11,329 bases of DNA from Clostridium sp. UBA6758 (GTDB lineage Bacteria; Bacillota; Clostridia; Clostridiales; Clostridiaceae): assembly GCA_002453475.1 (NCBI GenBank), contig DKGY01000116.1, positions 30,099 to 41,427 on the forward strand, read 5' to 3'. Position numbers and translations under genes: made by a program. Under the pieces are notes generated by a model. It saw only the letters and a list, made by a program, of their open reading frames with translations, was not told the DNA's origin and did not search any database. This document shows, piece after piece, positions 1 through 5,563 of the stretch (positions within the stretch are counted from its first letter, which is position 1; each line of letters opens with the position of its first letter).

Positions 1-1231
1 ACTTCTCACTTTTTCCATAACTAACTGATCCACATCCACCTCCACATGCTGGAAGATATACACAGTCTCTACATTCCTCAACATTTAATGGATTTCTAGT
101 CATCCACTCAAAATATTTATATGTTATATCTTTTATATTTCCATCTGCATCTAACTTACCAATTCTATGTTCTTCATCCCCAGTATGTTCCCAGCATTTA
201 TACACTTCTCCACCTGGCTCAATGGTAAAGTTATTATCACAATTCAGTCCACAGTATGTCCATTTTCTCATTGGTCTTCTTCTAACATCAAAGCCTACTT
301 TACCTGCCTTTGTCCACAAATTGCTTAATAAATCACCTAATTCTTCCTCTACATAACAGTTATCTTCATAAGATGAACATGCATCTGTTCCACCTCTTAC
401 TATTCCAAAATCTATACTTAATTCATCAAGCTTTCTGCTATGGAAATAATCCATAAGTTCATTCATATCTTTTATATTAGTTTTGTCTACATTTACTCTA
501 ATTACTGTATGCAACTTATCTTTATATTTTTTAAGCAGCTCCAAACTTTCTATTATTTTATCAAAAGTTCCTTCTCCATTTTTTCCTATTCTTCTTGTAT
601 TATGAATTTCTCTCGTTCCATCTATTGTTATTTGTACATACTTACAATTATATTTAATTAGTGATTGTACTATTCTTTCATCTAACAATGTACCATTGGT
701 TATAATTGATGTTACAAGTGTCATATTGTTTTCTTTACAAAATTGGCTGAGTTCTTCAAGTATGTGTTCTCCTACTTTATAATTTACTAGAGGTTCTCCT
801 CCAAAAAGTATAATATTTATGCTTTTTGTTCCTCTTTGAAGAGATTCATTTTTTATATGTTTTATTGTAGAATTAGCTGTTTCTATTGTCATTGAATTGC
901 TCTTTGCTTCTCCTGCTCCTTCATAACAATATACACATCTCAAATTACAAGCCCACGTCAATAAAATGGTATAAGATAAATTATTATTTCCGTATTTAGA
1001 TTTATTATGATAAAAATCAAAATATCTATTTTCATCTATCTCATTTGATACTATTAATTTTTTCTCAATCATCTGTTTTTTTAGCTCTTCGTCTATTTCA
1101 CTCATATCATTTTCTTTCATTTTTTCCATAGTTTTGTCATCAACTAAAAAACTATTTCCTGATAATGTATTAAATAAAATATTTTCTTCTTTATTGTATG
1201 GTATTAAAAGATTAAATTTTGAAAACTTCAT
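1..1231 (-). CDS. Radical SAM/SPASM peptide maturase (3' end outside window)
   Basis: The first 410 residues are visible, and the frame is open to the left edge, so the C-terminus is missing. Residues 1-85 form a pre-domain that may be a PqqD-like leader-binding fold (inference). A radical SAM cluster motif CNLRCVYC follows at C95, C99 and C102, then FGGEP at about residues 140-145. A SPASM region carries C327, C331 and C346, then CRDCVYLPACGGGC (C387, C390, C396, C400), as in enzymes binding auxiliary Fe-S clusters. Such enzymes install thioether or other crosslinks in Cys-rich peptides, using S-adenosylmethionine under anaerobic conditions. The two Cys-repeat peptide genes directly upstream on the same strand are the obvious substrates. 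The ATG is preceded by a run of six G (1243-1248) about 11 bases upstream, an unusually spaced ribosome site. It could also be a sulfatase-maturase-like enzyme, but the context argues for a peptide substrate. From memory it resembles the clostridial CcpM or Clo7bot-associated maturases; the exact family is not resolved. Confidence 0.9.
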   Translation of the reverse strand, partial: MKFSKFNLLIPYNKEENILFNTLSGNSFLVDDKTMEKMKENDMSEIDEELKKQMIEKKLIVSNEIDENRYFDFYHNKSKYGNNNLSYTILLTWACNLRCVYCYEGAGEAKSNSMTIETANSTIKHIKNESLQRGTKSINIILFGGEPLVNYKVGEHILEELSQFCKENNMTLVTSIITNGTLLDERIVQSLIKYNCKYVQITIDGTREIHNTRRIGKNGEGTFDKIIESLELLKKYKDKLHTVIRVNVDKTNIKDMNELMDYFHSRKLDELSIDFGIVRGGTDACSSYEDNCYVEEELGDLLSNLWTKAGKVGFDVRRRPMRKWTYCGLNCDNNFTIEPGGEVYKCWEHTGDEEHRIGKLDADGNIKDITYKYFEWMTRNPLNVEECRDCVYLPACGGGCGSVSYGKSEK

Positions 1232-1255
1232 ATTATTAATATCCCCCCAATATGT

Positions 1256-1296
1256 AGAGCATTAGATTACAGTATAGTTTTGCTCTCTAATGCTCT
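1256..1296 (-). promoter_or_regulatory. Hairpin between the precursor genes and the maturase gene
   Basis: This is a perfect 11-bp inverted repeat (1256-1266 with 1286-1296) around a 19-base loop. In the minus-strand transcript it falls between the stop of the 36-residue peptide and the maturase ribosome site. No U-run follows it in that direction (the T-tract lies on the other side), so it is not a standard terminator for this operon. A role as an mRNA processing or stability element that keeps maturase output below precursor output is inference. Confidence 0.55.
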
Positions 1297-1304
1297 TATT
1301 TTTT

Positions 1305-1415
1305 TTACCAGAACTTAAGTCCGCAAACCTTAGCTCCGCAACCGTCAATCCAACAAGCTGTTTCTATAGTACCCTTGTTATGATCTCCATCTGAATATAA
1401 ATTTCCAATAAACAT
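1305..1415 (-). CDS. Short Cys-repeat RiPP precursor, 36 residues
   Basis: This 36-residue gene is easily missed. It starts at ATG (1413-1415) with a strong AGGAGG ribosome site (within 1421-1428) five to seven bases upstream, and ends in TAA. Its N-terminus MFIGNLY matches the I-G-N-x-Y start of the larger peptide upstream. Its C-terminal half is CWIDGCGAKVCGLKFW, with C21, C26 and C31 spaced exactly five apart; CWID also occurs at the end of the larger peptide. The residue three after each Cys is D, K, K. The ribosome site overlaps the TAG stop of the larger gene, so the two are probably translationally coupled. It is inferred to be a second substrate of the downstream radical SAM maturase. 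A vestigial or decoy peptide is possible, but the good ribosome site and matching leader argue for a real gene. Confidence 0.8.
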   Translation of the reverse strand: MFIGNLYSDGDHNKGTIETACWIDGCGAKVCGLKFW

Positions 1416-1426
1416 AAAAACGCCTC

Positions 1427-1648
1427 CTAATTTTCACCAGTAGTTGAAAAAATATCGATCCAACAACCATCTACAGGACAAACATCTACTGCACATGCTT
1501 CAATTCCACATGCATTTCCACCACATGCGTTTCCGCCACATAATTTACCTGCACATCCATCTGCTCCACAAGCTTTAGCTGGACATCCATCCACTGCACA
1601 CATTGGACTATTTCCACCTGCGCCATAAGCATTACCAATATACTTCAT
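1427..1648 (-). CDS. Cys-ladder RiPP precursor, 73 residues
   Basis: This peptide has ten cysteines at residues 17, 22, 27, 32, 37, 42, 47, 52, 57 and 62, an unbroken five-residue period. Each repeat reads C-[AGPW]-[AGIV]-[DNEK]-x, so the third residue after every Cys is D, K, D, K, N, N, E, D, D, D in order. The first 16 residues (MKYIGNAYGAGG and four more) are Cys-free and look like a short leader; the tail after C62 is WIDIFSTTGEN. Two adjacent purine-rich ribosome sites precede the ATG (1656-1660 and 1661-1665). With a SPASM-type radical SAM enzyme downstream, it is very probably a RiPP precursor of the Cys-rich thioether (ranthipeptide-like) kind. From memory it could belong to the clostridial Clo7bot Cys-rich peptides; I cannot confirm this. 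A pentapeptide-repeat fold with Cys at position i-2 is an alternative reading. The mature function is unknown. Confidence 0.88.
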   Translation of the reverse strand: MKYIGNAYGAGGNSPMCAVDGCPAKACGADGCAGKLCGGNACGGNACGIEACAVDVCPVDGCWIDIFSTTGEN

Positions 1649-1671
1649 AAAATCTCCTCCCCTCCAAATAA

Positions 1672-1718
1672 AATATAGGTATATGTAGTACGTGTTACGT
1701 ATTACATATACCTATATT
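1672..1718. promoter_or_regulatory. 22-bp hyphenated palindrome upstream of the Cys-ladder peptides
   Basis: The arms 1672-1693 and 1697-1718 are complementary over 22 positions with one mismatch (1688 against 1702), around a three-base centre (gtt). The outer core is TATAGGTATATGTA and its complement. It lies between the ribosome site of the 73-residue precursor and the proposed -35, overlapping the proposed -10 and start point. Starting from that promoter, the transcript would contain only part of the hairpin, which favours a DNA operator over an RNA structure. If transcription begins further upstream, it would be a strong 5' UTR hairpin. Confidence 0.65.
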
Positions 1719-1742
1719 ACCATTCATATTATTTATTTTCAA
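1714..1742 (-). promoter_or_regulatory. Candidate promoter of the RiPP locus
   Basis: On the minus strand TTGAAA (1737-1742) and TAATAT (1714-1719) are separated by 17 bases, close to a housekeeping sigma promoter (four matches in each hexamer). It is the best pair seen upstream of the precursors, but the region is so AT-rich that chance matches are likely. The -10 lies inside the right arm of the palindrome. Confidence 0.4.
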
Positions 1743-1925
1743 TATTTTTACTGTATTTTTTTAAAACAATTTACTTTTTATTACAACAAATTTTAGCGGT
1801 ATTCTACATAGTGTTGCTAGTTTATTTTATATATACTTTTCTTTCAAACTATATATTTTTATAAGTATTTATTTTGAATAACACGTAAATCTCATGAAAA
1901 TTTATATTTTAAAACCATGAAACAA
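1743..1925. other. Non-coding AT-rich spacer between the RiPP locus and selC terminator
   Basis: I find no gene, RNA or convincing repeat in this stretch. It is AT-rich and contains only very short open frames without ribosome sites. It separates the terminator of the selenocysteine tRNA from the promoter region of the peptide locus. Confidence 0.6.
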
Positions 1926-1963
1926 AAGGACTTGAAAGTTATATTATTAACTTTCAAGTCCTT
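1926..1963 (-). terminator. Terminator downstream of tRNA-Sec
   Basis: A perfect 16-bp stem (1926-1941 with 1948-1963) has a six-base loop. On the minus strand it is followed by TTTTGTTT. It begins ten bases past the tRNA CCA end and ends selC transcription. In the plus direction no T-run follows. Confidence 0.85.
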
Positions 1964-1972
1964 ATATTACTT

Positions 1973-2069
1973 TGGCGGGAATATGTGAGAATCGAACTCA
2001 CCCGTCGTGGTCTTAGCACGGCAACTCGGTTTTGAAGACCGGCAGGCACACCAGCACCTATCTACTCCC
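1973..2069 (-). tRNA. selC: Selenocysteine tRNA (tRNA-Sec, anticodon UCA)
   Basis: This is a 97-base tRNA with the features of bacterial tRNA-Sec. It has a long acceptor stem GGGAGTAG against ATATTCCC, a six-bp D stem (AGGTGC with GTGCCT) around a TGGT loop, and an anticodon loop CTTCAAA with anticodon TCA, which reads UGA. A 24-base variable arm is followed by the T arm GTGAG-TTCGATT-CTCAC, discriminator G, and an encoded CCA. It is charged with serine, converted to Sec by SelA and delivered by SelB. Its place directly after selB supports the call. Odd points are a G-A opposition at acceptor pair 8, a C-A at the top of the anticodon stem and a C-A inside the variable stem. Confidence 0.96.
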
Positions 2070-2090
2070 ATATTACTTCCTACACTTGGT

Positions 2091-2119
2091 ATTATAAGAT
2101 GTAATAGATAAAAAATCAA
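2091..2119 (-). promoter_or_regulatory. selC promoter overlapping the selB terminator
   Basis: On the minus strand TTGATT (2114-2119) and a perfect TATAAT (2091-2096) are 17 bases apart. The start point would fall near 2084, about 15 bases before the mature tRNA 5' end. The -35 hexamer lies inside the left arm of the selB terminator, so selC can be transcribed independently even though selB transcription ends here. Confidence 0.65.
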
Positions 2120-2148
2120 GTATCAATATCATCAATACTTGATTTTTT
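2110..2148 (-). terminator. Terminator after selB
   Basis: A 14-bp perfect stem (2110-2123 with 2135-2148) has an 11-base loop and A/T runs at both ends. In the minus direction the stem ends in a run of six T, giving a Rho-independent terminator six bases after the selB stop. It is symmetrical enough to work from both sides. Confidence 0.85.
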
Positions 2149-2154
2149 TCACTA

Positions 2155-4062
2155 TTAATACATTACTCTATCATTTTCTACACGTTTAGTGAATTTTATA
2201 CTATCTAGGTGTTCTAAAATAGTAATAGTATATTTTCTGTTGCTTTCAAGAATCTCTTTCGCTATAGCTGCTGATATAGAGCCATTTTCAAGGATACAAT
2301 TCCTTATCTTATCCTTAGCTTCTTCATAATCTTCCTTAAGAAGAGTGCAGTCTTCATTTAATTTAATTAAAATTTCCTCATCTAGTAGAAGTTCATATAC
2401 CATCTTAAAGCCAACTTTATCTTTTTCCACCTGTGCTAAGTCTACATACTTAGGTGGAGTAAATTTTAATTTTTTATATTCATTTATTATAAAGTTCTTC
2501 ATTCTTTCCTGCTCTTTATTCAAGGTTACATTAAAATCATATAAAGCTATAAACTTCTCACTAACTTTTACTGTTTTCTTCTCTACTAACATGTTTAATA
2601 TCTCATCATAATTCTTTTGTTTCAATTTTTTAGTAAATATTTTATTTTTAGCTTCTTCTTTGGACATTCCAAATTTTAATGGATTCTTTTTATGGAAATT
2701 CTCTAATAAGACTTTTAGTTCCTTAGTTTTATCCTTTAAGAAATCTTGGTGAATGAATATACTATTATCCTTTCCACCTAGTCTTATTAGCTTACCTTCA
2801 GTCTCTAAAACTTCCAACTCTTCTTCTATATTATCCATATTTTTTCCTAGACTCTTTAATATAGCTAAAGTATCTGGATAAGTGTCACTTAAGTTTTTCA
2901 CTGTATTTTCTAAAATATTTGTGGATTTACCACTTTCTTTTAATTTTAATTCTTCTAAGTACTCTGCTGTGATTTTCTTAGATTTTTTAGCATTAGGCTC
3001 TATTATTATTCCTCCTGCTATGGTATTCATAGGAGAATAACTTCTAATGATGTATCTATCATTTCTTTGAGCTGTAATAGGCTTTTCTAATCTAAGCTGA
3101 ACATAAGCCCACTGTCCAGGTTTAATTTCTTCTTTATCTAAAGGTACAATTCTACAGATTATTTCTTCTGTACCATGATATAACCTTACCCTTTGTCTAT
3201 TAACTATAGATTTTTCAGCGGTTTTTATATGGTATAACTTACAATCTATGATTAAGGATGGTTCCATAATATCTTCCTTAGCTACTACATTACCTCTTTG
3301 TACCTCTGATACCTTAATATTGGCAAGATTTATTGCACAACGCTGTCCTGCTTCTCCAACTTCTGAAGGCACATCATGGACTCTTATTCCTCTAACCTTA
3401 GCTTTAACCTTACCTGGATATATCTCCACGGTATCACCTAGAGATACCTTTCCGCTTATTATAGTTCCAGTTACTACTGTACCAAAACCACTTATGCTAA
3501 AGGATCTATCTACTGGTAATCTAAAATGACCTTCTGTATCCTTTGCTTCTACTTCTTCAGTTAATTTATCTATATCCTTAATTAATTCTTCAAAGCCCAT
3601 TTTAGTCTTAGATGATACTACATGAATAGGTGCATCTTCTAAGAAAGTATCCCTAAACTCTTCCCTTATGTCTTCCTTTATCATGTCTAACCAATCAGTT
3701 TCAACTAAATCTGCCTTTGTTAATACTACTATACCTTTTTTTATATTTAAAAGCTTTAATATTTCAAAGTGTTCCCTGGTTTGCGGCATTATTCCTTCAT
3801 CTGCGGCTATTACAAGTAACACCACATCTATACTACTTATTCCTGCTAGCATATTTTTAATAAACTTTTCATGACCTGGTACATCAATTATTCCTGCTCT
3901 TCTTCCTGAAGGTAAGTCAAAATAGGTAAATCCTAAATTTATAGATATTCCTCTATTTTTTTCTTCTTGTAAGGTATCCGTTTCCCTTCCTGTAAGAGCT
4001 TTAATTAAGGTAGTTTTACCATGATCTATATGTCCAGCAGTACCTATGATTATATGCTTCAT
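2155..4062 (-). CDS. selB: Selenocysteine-specific elongation factor SelB
   Basis: SelB is a GTPase that carries Sec-tRNA-Sec to the ribosome at UGA codons marked by a SECIS hairpin. At 635 residues it has the usual full length. The N-terminal G domain shows GHIDHGKT (10-17), RGISINLGF (37-45, the switch I region, with Ser where E. coli has Thr), DVPGHE (60-65) and TKAD (115-118). EF-Tu-like beta-barrel domains follow, and the Lys-rich C-terminal third (about 390-635) fits the winged-helix domains that bind SECIS RNA. The nearest ribosome site, GAAAGGA (4076-4082), lies about 13 bases before the ATG, which is long and suggests weak initiation. An in-frame TAG abuts the ATG upstream, so no earlier start is possible. 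It lies 76 bases after selA and before selC, completing the Sec operon. Confidence 0.97.
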   Translation of the reverse strand: MKHIIIGTAGHIDHGKTTLIKALTGRETDTLQEEKNRGISINLGFTYFDLPSGRRAGIIDVPGHEKFIKNMLAGISSIDVVLLVIAADEGIMPQTREHFEILKLLNIKKGIVVLTKADLVETDWLDMIKEDIREEFRDTFLEDAPIHVVSSKTKMGFEELIKDIDKLTEEVEAKDTEGHFRLPVDRSFSISGFGTVVTGTIISGKVSLGDTVEIYPGKVKAKVRGIRVHDVPSEVGEAGQRCAINLANIKVSEVQRGNVVAKEDIMEPSLIIDCKLYHIKTAEKSIVNRQRVRLYHGTEEIICRIVPLDKEEIKPGQWAYVQLRLEKPITAQRNDRYIIRSYSPMNTIAGGIIIEPNAKKSKKITAEYLEELKLKESGKSTNILENTVKNLSDTYPDTLAILKSLGKNMDNIEEELEVLETEGKLIRLGGKDNSIFIHQDFLKDKTKELKVLLENFHKKNPLKFGMSKEEAKNKIFTKKLKQKNYDEILNMLVEKKTVKVSEKFIALYDFNVTLNKEQERMKNFIINEYKKLKFTPPKYVDLAQVEKDKVGFKMVYELLLDEEILIKLNEDCTLLKEDYEEAKDKIRNCILENGSISAAIAKEILESNRKYTITILEHLDSIKFTKRVENDRVMY

Positions 4063-4138
4063 CTATTTAACTTCATCCTTTCAAAGCAACTGTTTTCTAA
4101 TAGAGCAGATAGGTAGTAACCCACCTGATTGATCTAGT

Positions 4139-5521
4139 CTACTCTAAAGCCTTAAAACATTGTACTATTTCATCAAAATCTTCTTTAAATAATGTTCTCC
4201 CATCTAATACTAGTTCATCGTTGTAAACCCTAGCTATTAATGGAGTTTCTCCTAATCTGAGTTTTCTCTCCATATCTACTGGAGAAAATTTATCACTGGT
4301 TACCTTAATTACGTAGGTTTCAATTTTTTCTGTAGGCATAGACCCTCCACCTACCATTGATTCTCCCTTATCTATATAAAATTTAAAGTCCTGAGTCTTA
4401 TTTTGCAGTTTTCTCTTTAGAAGTATGCATTTTTTCTTAACTTCTTCCTTAGGCATTAAAATCATATTTAAAGATGGAATATTATCTACAGCTTCTTTTT
4501 CATCTACATAATATTTTAAAGTACCTTCTAAGGCAGCCAAAGTCATTTTATCAACTCTTAGAGCCCTCGTTAGTTGATTTTTTTTCATCTTATCTATGTA
4601 TTTCTTTTTACCAACAATGATGCCTGCCTGTGGACCACCTAGCATTTTATCTCCGCTAAAGGTTACTACATCAATACCTTTTTTTATACTGTCCTGTACG
4701 GTAGGTTCATAGGTAAAACCATATTTACCAAAGTCTATAAGAACTCCACTACCTATATCCTCTACCACTGGAACTTCATGTTTTTCTCCCAGTTCTACAA
4801 GTTGCTCTAAGGACACACTTTCTGTGAATCCTAAAACTTTAAAATTAGAGGTATGAACCTTTAGAAGTACTCCCGTATTTTCCGTTATATTATTTTCATA
4901 ATCATATAGATGTGTTCTATTAGTAGTTCCTATTTCTATAAGCTTAGCTCCACTAAACTTCATAACTTCTGGTATTCTAAAGGAACCACCTATCTCTACT
5001 AGTTCTCCTCTAGAAACTATAACTTCCTTTTCCTTTGCAAGAGTATCTAGAACTAACATTATAGCAGCAGCATTGTTATTTACTACCATGGCAGCTTCTG
5101 CTCCTGTAACCTTTTTAATAATTTCTTCTATATGTGAATATCTAGAACCTCTATTTCCGCTTTCTATGTCATACTCTAAATTATTATAGCTACCTGCCAC
5201 TGTTATCACATTTTCAATGGCTTTTTTTCCCAAAAGAGAACGACCTAAATTAGTATGTATAACAGTTCCTGTGGCATTTATAACTCTTTCTAGGTGCATT
5301 TTGTTTTTGCTTTCTAGGGTATGAATTGTAAAATCTAACACTTGTTCTGTATTTAAACTTTCCACACTTCCCTTTAATATCCCATTTCTATAAAATTCTA
5401 TAGCTTCCCTTAAGGATTCTAAAACTATGGTTCTAGAATTTTCTTCTATTAACTTACTTACTGATTGAAGTTTCAAAAGTTCATCTATCTTAGGTAGTTT
5501 TCTTAATAATTCCTTATTCAT
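4139..5521 (-). CDS. selA: L-seryl-tRNA(Sec) selenium transferase SelA
   Basis: SelA is a PLP-dependent homodecameric enzyme that converts Ser-tRNA-Sec to Sec-tRNA-Sec using selenophosphate. The 460-residue protein has the family's usual length. An N-terminal helical domain begins [16 protein letters not shown]; the core contains [39 protein letters not shown] and [14 protein letters not shown], where K292 is the PLP Schiff-base lysine by family knowledge. The ATG at 5519-5521 is chosen because AGGAG (5529-5533) lies seven bases before it. A GTG six codons earlier (5537-5539) lies upstream of that site and is rejected. The gene is 42 bases after selD and clearly cotranscribed with it. Confidence 0.97.
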   Translation of the reverse strand: MNKELLRKLPKIDELLKLQSVSKLIEENSRTIVLESLREAIEFYRNGILKGSVESLNTEQVLDFTIHTLESKNKMHLERVINATGTVIHTNLGRSLLGKKAIENVITVAGSYNNLEYDIESGNRGSRYSHIEEIIKKVTGAEAAMVVNNNAAAIMLVLDTLAKEKEVIVSRGELVEIGGSFRIPEVMKFSGAKLIEIGTTNRTHLYDYENNITENTGVLLKVHTSNFKVLGFTESVSLEQLVELGEKHEVPVVEDIGSGVLIDFGKYGFTYEPTVQDSIKKGIDVVTFSGDKMLGGPQAGIIVGKKKYIDKMKKNQLTRALRVDKMTLAALEGTLKYYVDEKEAVDNIPSLNMILMPKEEVKKKCILLKRKLQNKTQDFKFYIDKGESMVGGGSMPTEKIETYVIKVTSDKFSPVDMERKLRLGETPLIARVYNDELVLDGRTLFKEDFDEIVQCFKALE

Positions 5522-5528
5522 ATAACTT

Positions 5529-5533
5529 CTCCT
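5529..5533 (-). promoter_or_regulatory. Ribosome site deciding the selA start
   Basis: AGGAG on the minus strand is seven bases before ATG 5519-5521. It lies inside the longer reading frame that begins at GTG 5539, ruling out that longer start. Confidence 0.8.
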
Positions 5534-5563
5534 ATACACTACTTTAATAAGATATAAGTAATT

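Noticed and set aside
440..661. 73-residue plus-strand frame inside the maturase gene
   Set aside because: It is antisense to a well-supported radical SAM coding region, has no ribosome site, and is the hydrophobic low-complexity product expected from an AT-rich complementary strand.
1459..1600. 73-residue Cys-repeat peptide as a metallothionein or ferredoxin
   Set aside because: Metallothioneins use CxC and CxxC pairs and ferredoxins use CxxCxxC; neither has a uniform five-residue period. The short leader, a partner peptide and the adjacent SPASM enzyme favour a RiPP, though metal binding is not strictly excluded.
3248..3529. Plus-strand frames opposite selB (also 2345-2611 and 3668-3874)
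   Set aside because: They are shadows of selB codon bias, with no ribosome site and no recognisable protein features.
4111..4126. Small hairpin (AGGT/ACCT) in the selA-selB gap as a SECIS-like regulatory element
   Set aside because: The stem is only four base pairs with an eight-base loop; such a structure is expected by chance.
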